The position numbers and the translations under genes are program-made. 64,000 nucleotides of DNA from Jannaschia helgolandensis (GTDB lineage Bacteria > Pseudomonadota > Alphaproteobacteria > Rhodobacterales > Rhodobacteraceae), in NCBI RefSeq assembly GCF_900109285.1, contig NZ_FNZQ01000001.1, positions 959,001-1,023,000 on the forward strand, read 5' to 3'. Of the stretch, positions 44,060 through 52,891 are shown in pieces; the first letter of the stretch is position 1, and each line of letters starts with the position of its first letter. The notes under the pieces are model-generated. The model was not told the origin of the DNA, ran no database searches, and saw only the letters and a list, made by a program, of their open reading frames with translations.

Positions 44060-46539
44060 ATGATCATCCCCGGCAGATGGACCGCGAGCAGGATCAGCAC
44101 CGTGATCGCCGCCAGATAGTCAGTCCAGAGCGCCACCACTGCGAATGCCGCTCGACGCCGGGGTGAGGTGTAGCCACGCCGGACTTGCAGGATCAAAAAG
44201 CCTTGCATCAGCATGACGAGCAGCGCATGGGCCAGCCCGTAAGCGCCGAGGATCAGCAGGGTCGCGGCATAGGCATGGCCGTCCGGGGGCGGCAGGCGGA
44301 ACAGCATCAGGCCGAAAACCACAACCGTGGCCGCTGTTGCCAGCAGCGCCGGAACGAGGGCGGTCATAAGGGCGGCACCCGCGCGGTTGCGGCGGGCGCT
44401 CAGGTGCTGGGCTATGGCGCCTGTGAGCGCTGCACCGGTGCCGAGGCCAAGTTCGGCCCAGGAGGGAACAAACCATTGGGCAGGCGGCCAGCCCGGCGCG
44501 ACCGTCCAGAGGAAAGCATAGCCAAAGAGCAGGGAGCCGAAGAAGGTGGCATTGGCCACCAGTAGGAAGATCGAGCCCCACCAGCCCGGCGATCTGTCGC
44601 CTTCGCTCGCCAGCGGCAGTGGCGCGCCGCGCCCCGCCTCTTGTAGCCCCTGATCGGCCCGCGCGCCCAATTGCCAGACCCAGACCAACGCCAGCGCTGC
44701 AACACCCGCAAGTGCCAGCGGTGTGAGCCAGAAGAGCTTGAGCAGGATCGACAGGAAGAATCCGCCCGTCATCGCCGCCATCAGGATCGGCAGCCGGGTA
44801 TTGCCGGGGTAGATGACAAGCGCCTCGGGGCGGCCGCTGGCAGCATCGACCATCAAGGTCTCGCGCCGGGCGGCCTTGGGCGCGCCCAGATAGCCGTCGC
44901 CCATGGCCAGCCGGTTGGCCAGATCCGGGGTCTCATAGAGCGGGGTGCGGTCGCTCACCTCGGGCAGGCTGGCGAAATTATAGGATGCTGGCGGCGACAT
45001 GCCGGCCCATTCCAGCGTGCCGGCCTGCCACGGGTTGCGCCTGCTGCGCTCGGCTACGAAGGCATGGATAATGATATCGACCAGCACCAACGCGAGGCCG
45101 ATCGCCATGACGAAACTGCTGACGGAGGAGATGAAGTTGATCGTCCCCCAGCCGGACTCGGCATCATAGGTCTCAATCCTCCGGCGCTGGCCCAGCAGGC
45201 CGACCCAATGCATCGCCAGAAAGGTGCTGTGAAAGCCGAGGAAAATCAGCGCGAAGGCCAATTCGCCCAGCCGGAAAAGGCGTTTGCGCCCACTCACCAG
45301 CGGTAACCAGTAATAGATACCGGCCAGCATGGGGAAAACAAAACCACCGAACAGAACGTAGTGAAGATGGGCGGTGATGAAAGCGGTGTCATGGGCCTGC
45401 CAGTCGAAAGGCACCACGGCAACCATCACGCCGGTCAGTCCGCCGATCACAAAGGTTACGAAGAAGCCGAGGATGTGCAGCATCGGCATGTGCAACTCGG
45501 GCCGACCCTTCCACATTGTGCCGATCCAGGCAAAGATCTGCACGCCGGTCGGCACCGCCACCAGTGTCGAGGCAGCAGAGAAGAACGCCAACCCCATAAG
45601 CGGGATGCCGGTGGTGAACATGTGGTGCACCCAAAGCCCGAAGCTGAGGAACGCCAGTGCCATAATCGAGGCGACGATCCAGCCGTAGCCCAGCAGCGTG
45701 GTACGGGCCATCACCGGGATCACGGTCGAAATTACTCCGGCGGCGGGCAGGAAGATGATATAGACCTCAGGATGTCCGAAAAGCCAGAACAGGTGCTGCC
45801 AGAGAAGGCTGTCACCCCCCAAATCGGCCTGAAAAAACGGCAGGCCGAAGGCGCGTTCAACCTCCAGCAACACCGAGCCAAGGATGAGCGGCGGGAAACC
45901 TGTGAGGATCATCAGCGAGGTGACCAGCGCGTACCATGCAAAGATCGGCATCTTGTCCAGCGACATGCCCGGCGCGCGGTATTTCAGGATCGAGACGGTG
46001 AATTCCACCGCCGCGCAGATCGCCGAGATTTCGACAAAGGTGATGCCGATCAGCCAGACATCAGTGTTAATCCCTGGCGAATACAACGGCCCGGTAAGCG
46101 GCGGATACATGAACCAGCCGCCATTTGGTGCGATGCCGAACAACATCGCCACCAGCAGCAATGCACCGCCGAAAGCATAACACCAGTAGCCATAGGCGGT
46201 GAGCCGCGGAAAGGCGAGATCGCGGGTGCCCAGCATTTTCGGCAGCAAGTAGATTGCCAGCCCCTCGAAGGCGGGAATGGCAAAGAGGAACATCATGATC
46301 GTGCCATGCATCGTAAAGAACTGTGCAAAGGCACCGGCATCGACAAAGGCGGAGTCGGGCGTGGCCAGTTGGGCGCGGATCAGCATGGCCAACACGCCGC
46401 CGACAAGGAAGAAGAAGAAGGCGGTAAAGAGGAACATCCGACCAAGGTCGGAATGGTTCACGCTGCTGGTCCAGCCTTTCCAGCCCGGATCGGAAGCCCA
46501 GATCGCCTGCAGTTTACGGTGACGGCGCAGCGCGTTCAT
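44056..46539 (-). CDS. Heme-copper oxidase, fused subunits I and III
   Basis: The 827-aa protein fuses subunit I (about 1-560) to a subunit III-like part (about 600-827). Heme and CuB ligands are present: His78 (FTMHGTIMMF), His256 and Tyr260 (GHPEVY), His305-306 (VHHMF), and AHLHYV. Glu258 is kept. Channel residues differ from A-type oxidases: the K-channel Lys is Gln334 (PTGVQIF), and D-channel Asn positions are Ile96 and Thr114-Ala115 while Asp107 is kept. It is coupled to subunit II (ATGA). With the CuA-less subunit II a quinol-oxidising enzyme is likely. Confidence 0.9.
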   Translation of the reverse strand: MNALRRHRKLQAIWASDPGWKGWTSSVNHSDLGRMFLFTAFFFFLVGGVLAMLIRAQLATPDSAFVDAGAFAQFFTMHGTIMMFLFAIPAFEGLAIYLLPKMLGTRDLAFPRLTAYGYWCYAFGGALLLVAMLFGIAPNGGWFMYPPLTGPLYSPGINTDVWLIGITFVEISAICAAVEFTVSILKYRAPGMSLDKMPIFAWYALVTSLMILTGFPPLILGSVLLEVERAFGLPFFQADLGGDSLLWQHLFWLFGHPEVYIIFLPAAGVISTVIPVMARTTLLGYGWIVASIMALAFLSFGLWVHHMFTTGIPLMGLAFFSAASTLVAVPTGVQIFAWIGTMWKGRPELHMPMLHILGFFVTFVIGGLTGVMVAVVPFDWQAHDTAFITAHLHYVLFGGFVFPMLAGIYYWLPLVSGRKRLFRLGELAFALIFLGFHSTFLAMHWVGLLGQRRRIETYDAESGWGTINFISSVSSFVMAIGLALVLVDIIIHAFVAERSRRNPWQAGTLEWAGMSPPASYNFASLPEVSDRTPLYETPDLANRLAMGDGYLGAPKAARRETLMVDAASGRPEALVIYPGNTRLPILMAAMTGGFFLSILLKLFWLTPLALAGVAALALVWVWQLGARADQGLQEAGRGAPLPLASEGDRSPGWWGSIFLLVANATFFGSLLFGYAFLWTVAPGWPPAQWFVPSWAELGLGTGAALTGAIAQHLSARRNRAGAALMTALVPALLATAATVVVFGLMLFRLPPPDGHAYAATLLILGAYGLAHALLVMLMQGFLILQVRRGYTSPRRRAAFAVVALWTDYLAAITVLILLAVHLPGMIM

Positions 46540-47201
46540 GGTGTCCCCTCCGCGACAAAGGCGGCCCAGCCGGCCGGGTCATGGGCCTTGACCGAGAAGA
46601 CGTGCCGGCGATAGCCTTCGCCGTTGTACTCGGCGGTAAGGCCACGGTAGGTCCCGGGAGCATCGGCCTCGATCCGTAGCACATTCACATGGCCGGGAAT
46701 GGCGTCCAGCTTTCCAGCCAGCCGCGGCACCCAGAAACTGTGCACCACATCCCGGCTGGTGATCGCAACATCGATAGGCCGCCCGGCGGGGATGTGCAGC
46801 AGGTTCTCGGTGATATAGCCGGGGCGGTCGTCATAGGAAAAACGCCAGGCCCATTGCCGGGCCTCGGCCTGGACCCGCACGACATCCGCCGCGACGCGGG
46901 GCATCAGCCGCTCGCCGGCGACCAGACCATAGGCCAACAGGGCTGTGAGGACCGCAATGGAAAAACACAGGCCCAGACCGATGATCCAGACCTTTTCATC
47001 CCGCGCTGCGTCCCCTTCTGTCCGGCGTACCCTGAAGGCGCCGATCACCAGTGCAACCACCAGTGCAAGGATCAGCCCGGCGCCGATGAACATCACCCAC
47101 CAGAGCGTTGCGATGACGCGCGCCGCCGGGCCCGCCGGATCGACCACCGACAGATCGCCGCTGCAACCAATCAATAGGCCCAACGTTGTCCCTGCAATCA
47201 T
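46536..47201 (-). CDS. Oxidase subunit II lacking CuA ligands (CyoA-like lipoprotein)
   Basis: The 221-aa protein has a lipobox (LGLLIGC, Cys13), two membrane helices and a cupredoxin domain with HSFWVPRLAGKLDAIPGH. Where cytochrome c oxidases have the CuA motif G-Q-C-S-E-L-C-G-x-x-H, this protein has GTYRGLTAEYNGEGYRRH: both Cys and the His are missing. The same region of E. coli CyoA is also CuA-free, so a quinol oxidase is the simplest reading. ATG 47201 has no clear ribosome-binding site and lies only 21 bp from the divergent DUF2231 gene. Confidence 0.88.
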   Translation of the reverse strand: MIAGTTLGLLIGCSGDLSVVDPAGPAARVIATLWWVMFIGAGLILALVVALVIGAFRVRRTEGDAARDEKVWIIGLGLCFSIAVLTALLAYGLVAGERLMPRVAADVVRVQAEARQWAWRFSYDDRPGYITENLLHIPAGRPIDVAITSRDVVHSFWVPRLAGKLDAIPGHVNVLRIEADAPGTYRGLTAEYNGEGYRRHVFSVKAHDPAGWAAFVAEGTP

Positions 47202-47222
47202 CCCGCGAAGGAGCCTGCCCCG

Positions 47223-47738
47223 ATGAGCGAGCAGAATAGCGAAACGGCCGAGGAGCGGCTGACCGACCCGATCGCTTCCCAACCCGGCTACCAAGAGACC
47301 GAGACCCGCGTCGCGCTCGAGGGGCACCCGATCCACGCCATGAGCGTGGCCTTTCCCATCGCGCTGTCCTTCTGTCTCCTGGGTGCGGATCTGTTCTATT
47401 GGTGGACCGGCGATGCCTTCTGGGCACGCGCAGCACTCTGGGCGGCGGGTACCGCCTTCTTCCTTGGCGTGCTGGCAGGGGTTTCCGGCGCCGCCGAGCT
47501 TTTGCTGGTGACCGGCATCCGCTCTCGTGCCGCGGCATGGACACATGCGATCATCGCCGTCACCCTGCTGGCAGTGTTGGGGGCGAACTGGGGCCACAGG
47601 CTTTATGGCTACGAGGCGGGGGTGCTGCCCTATGGCATCCTCCTGTCGGGGCTCGGTGCGATGATGGTGGGGTTTACGGGTTGGCATGGGGGCAAACTGG
47701 TCTTTGACTATCGTTTGGGCACGTCGAAGGGCAACTGA
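47223..47738 (+). CDS. DUF2231 membrane protein
   Basis: The 171-aa protein has four membrane helices and the DUF2231 signature GHPIHAMSVAFPIAL near residue 35, with another conserved His in AAAWTHAIIAVTLL. The His pattern suggests heme or metal binding, but no function is established. ATG 47223 has AAGGAG upstream. It is the only plus-strand gene inside the oxidase cluster; its 3' end overlaps the convergent CopD-like gene by 31 bp. Confidence 0.82.
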   Translation: MSEQNSETAEERLTDPIASQPGYQETETRVALEGHPIHAMSVAFPIALSFCLLGADLFYWWTGDAFWARAALWAAGTAFFLGVLAGVSGAAELLLVTGIRSRAAAWTHAIIAVTLLAVLGANWGHRLYGYEAGVLPYGILLSGLGAMMVGFTGWHGGKLVFDYRLGTSKGN

Positions 47739-48220
47739 CCGCCGCGCGGCTCCCGCAGCCAGTCGGGTAGAGGGATCTCTCCAAATTCGGGCTTGCCGAG
47801 GACCAGCATGAGGATGGCGATGACGGGAATGCCCACGGCGGTGACCGGAAGGTAGGACCGGGGCGGGCGGTATTTTTCAGGCTTCTCGGCCACCTGCAAC
47901 ACCAGATGCCCGATCCAGGCATGAGCGGCGGCAAGGGCCGCGACAAAAAGCAGCTTGGCATAGAGCCAGGGGACAAAGACTTCGCGAAAGAAAATAAGCC
48001 AAGTGCCCGCCACCACCGCGACAATGGCCGCGGGGGTGGTGAGGATGGCATAGGTCATATGGGTGGCCCGGCGGATGCGGCCGTAGTCTTCCGACGTGGC
48101 GTCAGGATCATGGCGCGACAGCATCAGCGGCAGGGCCAGCAGACCGGCGCACCACAGGATGAGCGCGGCAATATGCACCCCCTTGAAGAGTGTGATCAGT
48201 ACCGGCAACCAGCCGTTCAC
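47708..48220 (-). CDS. CopD/HemJ-like membrane protein
   Basis: The 170-aa protein starts at GTG 48220, overlapping the ctaG stop (GTGA), and has about four membrane helices. Conserved His lie in LFKGVHIAALILWCAGLLAL, RRATHMTYAILTTPAAI and HAWIGHLVLQVAEK. This resembles the CopD domain and HemJ-like proteins that bind heme or copper. Coupling to ctaG suggests a part in oxidase metal loading or heme supply. Confidence 0.78.
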   Translation of the reverse strand: MNGWLPVLITLFKGVHIAALILWCAGLLALPLMLSRHDPDATSEDYGRIRRATHMTYAILTTPAAIVAVVAGTWLIFFREVFVPWLYAKLLFVAALAAAHAWIGHLVLQVAEKPEKYRPPRSYLPVTAVGIPVIAILMLVLGKPEFGEIPLPDWLREPRGGQLPFDVPKR

Positions 48221-48936
48221 TTGGTGCCGACCCGCAGCGTCGACCATCCGCGCCGGGCCACGGCCCCTGCGACGACCGCATAGGGCAGGCCCGCGGGCAC
48301 CCACATCAGGATGCCGCCAAGCTGCTGGTCCGTCAGCGGCGTAAATCCCCAGTCGAAGGGGGCTATGGCATGTGCGGCGTAAAGCGCCTCTGGCGCGAAA
48401 GTCAGTATCGCGCCCAGCATCCCCATCTGCGCAAAACCGGCGACAAGCAGCATGATGCCTTCCACCGGCGTGCGCCAGGGCGCAAGGACGGCACGCCAGA
48501 ACCACAAGAAGGACCCCAAGAGCGTGACCTGCATGAGCCAGTAAACGCCAACGTGCGAAAGCGCGAGATCATAGGCCGCTGGAAGATGCCAACCCCAGAG
48601 CACAGCCGTAGAGACCACGAAGGCCCCCATCGCCCCACCGGCCCGCCGCGCGGGCCATGCGCAGGCCAGCAGCGGCGCGGCGACGGCGACCAGTAGCACA
48701 TGATGCACCACCCGCGCCGAGAACAGGGCCGAGGAGAGCGCGCAGAGCGGTGAAACGAAAGCCAGAACCAGAACGCCCACGGCTAACATCCCCTGGTGGC
48801 TGCGGGCGCGAATGACGATCATGGAGAGCAGGAGCAATGCGGTCAGAAGGAGCGGATCGAAGTTCCAGCGAACCCAAAAATCCTCCGGCCCCGGTGCCGG
48901 TCCACAATAGGTTCGGATCCAAGAATCGCTGAGCAA
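48217..48936 (-). CDS. ctaG: Cytochrome c oxidase assembly factor CtaG (caa3-type)
   Basis: The 239-aa protein has about seven membrane helices. It contains FWVRWNFDPLLLTALLLL, VVHHVLLVAVAAPLLA with the paired His, and WHLPAAYDLAL, the signature of the caa3_CtaG family. These proteins are needed for CuB insertion or assembly of heme-copper oxidases. The start is TTG 48936 behind AAAGAAGG. It leads the minus-strand oxidase genes and is divergent from the dehydrogenase operon. Confidence 0.88.
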   Translation of the reverse strand: MLSDSWIRTYCGPAPGPEDFWVRWNFDPLLLTALLLLSMIVIRARSHQGMLAVGVLVLAFVSPLCALSSALFSARVVHHVLLVAVAAPLLACAWPARRAGGAMGAFVVSTAVLWGWHLPAAYDLALSHVGVYWLMQVTLLGSFLWFWRAVLAPWRTPVEGIMLLVAGFAQMGMLGAILTFAPEALYAAHAIAPFDWGFTPLTDQQLGGILMWVPAGLPYAVVAGAVARRGWSTLRVGTK

Positions 48937-48968
48937 GGCCTTCTTTTCCCATCCGTCGTTCCCTTACT

Positions 48969-48996
48969 GGAACGCCGCGCGCGCGTGGTTCGTTCC
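48969..48996. promoter_or_regulatory. Palindromic EcfG-type promoter pattern on both strands
   Basis: GGAAC at 48969-48973 and CGTT at 48991-48994 are separated by 17 bp, the exact pattern of promoters read by the general-stress sigma factor EcfG. Because the sequence is palindromic, the minus strand also reads GGAAC (48992-48996), 17 bp, CGTT (48971-48974). It lies 33 bp before ctaG and 142 bp before the dehydrogenase operon. An operator for an unknown dimeric regulator is the alternative. Confidence 0.55.
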
Positions 48997-49137
48997 ACAC
49001 GAAATGAGACACGGTTGGTTTTCATACCGTCGATCAATTCCGCGATCAATTTTTCTTGACCCGCAACTAAACCGATCCAGCTTTTTACCAGACGGCGCAT
49101 TGCGCGCCCGGTCACAAGCAACATTTGGAGGGGTCAC

Positions 49138-49878
49138 TTGTCTTTTCCGACGCGTCGCAAAATTCTGAAATCCCTGCTGTTGGGCGGCTCCGCCATGGCC
49201 GCCCCTTCAGCCGTGTTCGGCGCGCTTTATGGCCGGGGCGAAGGGATGCCGTGGGAGCCAATGAAAGGCCAGCCGCCCTATTACGGCACACAAGAGGACA
49301 ACTTTTTCACAGCCGAAGAACGGGCGACCACTGCGGTGATCTGCGCGCGGTTGATTCCGTCGGATGAGGACGGACCGGGCGCGACCGAGGCGGATGTCAT
49401 CTCCTTTCTTGATCGGCAGATGGCCGGATTCTATGGCCGCGGGCAGCATTGGTATATGGAGGGCCCCTTTGCTGAAGGCACGGCAACCCAAGGCTACCAG
49501 AGCGAACACCCTCCCGCGCAGCTTTACCGCTATGCGCTTGCCGAATTGGACAACTACTGCCGCGACCGGCATGACGCCGCTTTTGCCGGTTTGTCAGAGG
49601 CGCAGCAGGACGAGATCCTGAAAGGAATGGACGAAGAAGAGATCACTTTCGAAGGGGTCTCGGCCAAGGCGTTTTTCGATCTGATCCTGAAGAACACAAT
49701 CGAGGGCTATTTCGCCGATCCGATCTATGGCGGCAACCGCGACATGGTGGCTTGGCAATATGTGAGATTTCCAGGCACCCGCTATGATTACCGCGATTTC
49801 GTGAAGCACAATGGGGCGCGTATTGATCTGCCGCCGGTCAGCCTGATGGGCCGCCCCGGATGGAACAGCCTTGAGTGA
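49138..49878 (+). CDS. Gluconate 2-dehydrogenase subunit 3 family protein (small dehydrogenase subunit, Tat-exported)
   Basis: The 246-aa protein begins with a twin-arginine signal (TRRKILKSLLLGGSAMAAP). A helical domain with FFTAEERATTAVICARLIPSDEDGPGATEADV follows in segments, the typical opening of PF13618 proteins. Such small subunits carry the folded FAD subunit through the Tat system. The start is TTG 49138 behind TTTGGAGGGG. The flavoprotein and cytochrome genes follow directly. Confidence 0.9.
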   Translation: MSFPTRRKILKSLLLGGSAMAAPSAVFGALYGRGEGMPWEPMKGQPPYYGTQEDNFFTAEERATTAVICARLIPSDEDGPGATEADVISFLDRQMAGFYGRGQHWYMEGPFAEGTATQGYQSEHPPAQLYRYALAELDNYCRDRHDAAFAGLSEAQQDEILKGMDEEEITFEGVSAKAFFDLILKNTIEGYFADPIYGGNRDMVAWQYVRFPGTRYDYRDFVKHNGARIDLPPVSLMGRPGWNSLE

Positions 49879-49894
49879 AACACGAGGTGAACGC

Positions 49895-51655
49895 ATGACG
49901 AATCATCTTCCAAAGGTTGACGTGGTTCTGGTCGGTTTTGGCTGGACCGGGGCGATCTACGCCGAGAAGCTGACCGCCGCCGGGATGGAGGTGCTGGCGC
50001 TGGAACGCGGGCCGTGGCGCGATACGCCCAAAGATTTCGCGACTACATTCGCGCAGGACGAGTTGCGCTATTACTGGCGCCACGGAATGTTCCAGGAGAC
50101 ATCGCAGTCCACCGTCACGTTTCGCAACAACGGCGCGCAGACGGCTTTGCCGATGCGGCACTGGGGGTCCTTCCTGCCCGGCAATGGCGTAGGCGGATCG
50201 GGCGTGCATTGGAACGGCCAGACCTACCGCTTTCTACCTTCGGATTTCGTGGCCAAGAGCCATAACGCGGAACGCTATGGCCCGCTGCCTGAGGACATGA
50301 CGATCCAAGACTACGGCGTCACCTACGAGGAGTTGGAGCCGCATTTTGACTATTTCGAGAAAATCTGCGGCATCTGCGGCACGGCGGGCAACCTGCGCGG
50401 CGATATCCAAAAGGGCGGCAATCCTTTTGAGGGTCCGCGCAGCGACGAATACCCCAATCCGCCGATGGAGATGACTTTCTCGCAGGACCGTTTCGAGGCC
50501 GCAGCGCGAGAAATGGGTTTGAACCCCTTCCCGGTGCCCTCGGCAAATATGTCGCGCGCCTATGTCAATCCGCTTGGGCTGCAGTTGGCCCCCTGCACCT
50601 ATTGCGGCTTTTGCGAGAAATATGGCTGCGGCAATTATGCCAAATCCTCGCCGCAGACCACGATCATTCCGGTCTTGATGCAACGCCCGAATTTCACTCT
50701 GCGCACGGATTCCGAAGTGCTTTCGGTCGAGAAATCCGCCGACGGCACGCGGGCCACGGGCGTCACTTACGTGGATACCAGTGGCGAACGCTTCTTCCAG
50801 CCCGCCGAAGTGGTGGTGCTCTGTGCTTACCCTCTGGAGAACACGCGGCTGATGCTCTTGTCCGAGATCGGCACGCCCTATGATCCGCAGACCGGCGAGG
50901 GGGTAGTGGGCAAGAACTACTGCTATCAGGTAATGTCCGGCGCGACGGTTTTCTTCGACGAAGAATATACCAACGGCTTTGTCGGCGCGGGCGCGCTCGG
51001 CATGGCGGTGGATGAATATAACGGTGATAACTTCGACCATTCCGGGCTGGGCTTTATCGGGGGCGGGTATATCGCCTGCTACACTACCAACGCCCGCCCG
51101 ATCGAAAGCCATCCGGTGCCAGACGGCGTGCCGGGGTGGGGGAGCGAATGGAAACAGTCGGTCCGGGCAAATTTCCTCAAGACCACCACGGTTGGCGTGC
51201 ACGGCGCTTCGATGGCGCATCGCAGCAATTACCTTGACCTGGATCCGACGTATACAGACCGACACGGTCGGCCGCTCTTGCGCATGACCTATGATTTCAC
51301 TCTCAACGACCGTCGCCTGACTGCTCATATCACCCCCGTTGCCGAAGAGATTGCCCGGGGCATGGGGGGACGCGAGGTCAATGTGGCCGAGCGCAAGGGG
51401 TCCTATGACTCGATGCCGTACCAGACAACCCATAACACCGGCGGCACGATCATGGGGAACGACCCGCAGACAAGTGTCTGCAACCGCTATTGCCAAAGCT
51501 GGGATCTGCATAATCTCTTCGTAGCCGGGGCAGGGCTTTTTCCTCAAAACGCGGGCTACAACCCGACCGGAACCGTTGCGGCGCTGGCCTATTGGACGGT
51601 CGCGGCGATTATTGATCAATATATGGCCGATCCCGGCTCGCTGGTGCAGGCGTGA
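49895..51655 (+). CDS. FAD-dependent GMC dehydrogenase, catalytic subunit
   Basis: The 586-aa GMC-family flavoprotein has an FAD Rossmann loop VVLVGFGWTGAIYAEKL and the active-site pattern HNTGGTIMGNDPQ...AGYNPTGT near the C-terminus. A Cys cluster CTYCGFCEKYGC near residue 237 matches the iron-sulfur-binding region of FAD-glucose and related dehydrogenases. No signal peptide is present, consistent with piggyback Tat export. The substrate is a sugar, sugar acid or polyol, not fixed by sequence. I use ATG 49895 (GAGGTGAACGC upstream). It overlaps the cytochrome gene by GTGA. Confidence 0.9.
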   Translation: MTNHLPKVDVVLVGFGWTGAIYAEKLTAAGMEVLALERGPWRDTPKDFATTFAQDELRYYWRHGMFQETSQSTVTFRNNGAQTALPMRHWGSFLPGNGVGGSGVHWNGQTYRFLPSDFVAKSHNAERYGPLPEDMTIQDYGVTYEELEPHFDYFEKICGICGTAGNLRGDIQKGGNPFEGPRSDEYPNPPMEMTFSQDRFEAAAREMGLNPFPVPSANMSRAYVNPLGLQLAPCTYCGFCEKYGCGNYAKSSPQTTIIPVLMQRPNFTLRTDSEVLSVEKSADGTRATGVTYVDTSGERFFQPAEVVVLCAYPLENTRLMLLSEIGTPYDPQTGEGVVGKNYCYQVMSGATVFFDEEYTNGFVGAGALGMAVDEYNGDNFDHSGLGFIGGGYIACYTTNARPIESHPVPDGVPGWGSEWKQSVRANFLKTTTVGVHGASMAHRSNYLDLDPTYTDRHGRPLLRMTYDFTLNDRRLTAHITPVAEEIARGMGGREVNVAERKGSYDSMPYQTTHNTGGTIMGNDPQTSVCNRYCQSWDLHNLFVAGAGLFPQNAGYNPTGTVAALAYWTVAAIIDQYMADPGSLVQA

Positions 51656-52881
51656 GACGGCTGGCCCTGATAACCGCCTTCTGCGGCGCGAGCTTTGCCC
51701 TTGGTGAAGGACAGGCGCAGGAGCTCTCCTCTTCCGAAGTTGAGCGCGGCCGCTATCTGACGCAGGCCGGCGATTGCAAAGCCTGCCACACTGATATTGA
51801 GAACGACGGCATTCCCTTCGCCGGGGGGCGGGCGCTGATGACGCCCTTTGGCACGATTTATTCGTCCAACCTCACCCCCGATGACGAGACTGGACTGGGC
51901 CGCTGGACGCGCGAAGATTTCTACAATGCGCTGAACGAGGGTATCGATGACGAGGGCCGCCACCTCTACCCGGCGATGCCCTATCCCTATTTCACCCTGA
52001 TGACGCGGCAGCAGACCGATGCGATCTTTGCCTATCTACAGTCGCTCGAGCCGGTGCAAGTGGAGGAACAGGAGAACGATCTGCCGTTCCCCCTCAACAT
52101 CCGCATGTCAGTGAGCGGCTGGAAGCTGTTGTTCTTCGATGACGAGGAATTCGTGATCAATCCGGATCGCTCTGAGGAATGGAACCGTGGCCGTTTTCTC
52201 GTGGACGGGCCTTTGCACTGCGGCGCCTGCCACTCGGGCAAGAACCTGCTCGGCGCCAGCAAGGATGACGAGTACCTGCGCGGGGGAACGTTACAGAACT
52301 GGTTCGCGCCTAATATCCGCGGCGGTGAGAATGGCGGTATTGCTCATTGGGACGAGGACGATATTTTCGAATTTCTGAAATACGGCCGGGCTGAGCATAC
52401 CGCGCCAATGCAGCGCATGGGCGAGGTCGTTGCGATTTCCACCCAGTTCCTGCAAGAGGAGGACCTGCGGGCCGTCGCCACCTATCTCAAGAGCCTCGAC
52501 GATACGTCGCGCGAGCCGGAAGAAGCGCCCGAAACAGCTCGGCTCGAGGCGGGCGAGGGGATTTACTTCGACAACTGCGCCGCCTGCCATGCGACCGATG
52601 CTTCGGGCGTGCCCTATTTCTTCGCACCACTCGGCACGTCGAACAAGCTGCACGCCAAGGATCCGTCGACCGTGATCCGCATCATCCTCGGCGGCGCCCG
52701 CGCCCAGCCGACCGAGACGGTCCCCAGCATGCTGGCAATGCCACCCTTCGCTTGGAAACTCACCGATACGCAGATCGCTGACCTGCTGACCTTCCTGCGC
52801 AATACCGGAGACCGCCGGAGCGGCGCGGTTTCGGCGGAAGCGGTGGCCGAGATGCGCGAATATCTTGCCGAAGAATATTGA
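51652..52881 (+). CDS. Tri-heme cytochrome c subunit of the GMC dehydrogenase
   Basis: The 409-aa protein has a signal peptide and three heme c sites: CKACH (about residue 43), CGACH (about 186) and CAACH (about 307). Regions after each site contain Met ligands, for example MLAMPPF. This is the membrane-side electron-transfer subunit of gluconate, fructose and FAD-glucose dehydrogenases, which pass electrons to ubiquinone. No membrane helix is visible at the C-terminus, so binding to the membrane is probably peripheral. Start GTG 51652 overlaps the flavoprotein stop. Confidence 0.92.
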   Translation: MRRLALITAFCGASFALGEGQAQELSSSEVERGRYLTQAGDCKACHTDIENDGIPFAGGRALMTPFGTIYSSNLTPDDETGLGRWTREDFYNALNEGIDDEGRHLYPAMPYPYFTLMTRQQTDAIFAYLQSLEPVQVEEQENDLPFPLNIRMSVSGWKLLFFDDEEFVINPDRSEEWNRGRFLVDGPLHCGACHSGKNLLGASKDDEYLRGGTLQNWFAPNIRGGENGGIAHWDEDDIFEFLKYGRAEHTAPMQRMGEVVAISTQFLQEEDLRAVATYLKSLDDTSREPEEAPETARLEAGEGIYFDNCAACHATDASGVPYFFAPLGTSNKLHAKDPSTVIRIILGGARAQPTETVPSMLAMPPFAWKLTDTQIADLLTFLRNTGDRRSGAVSAEAVAEMREYLAEEY

Positions 52882-52891
52882 AGGTAATCCG

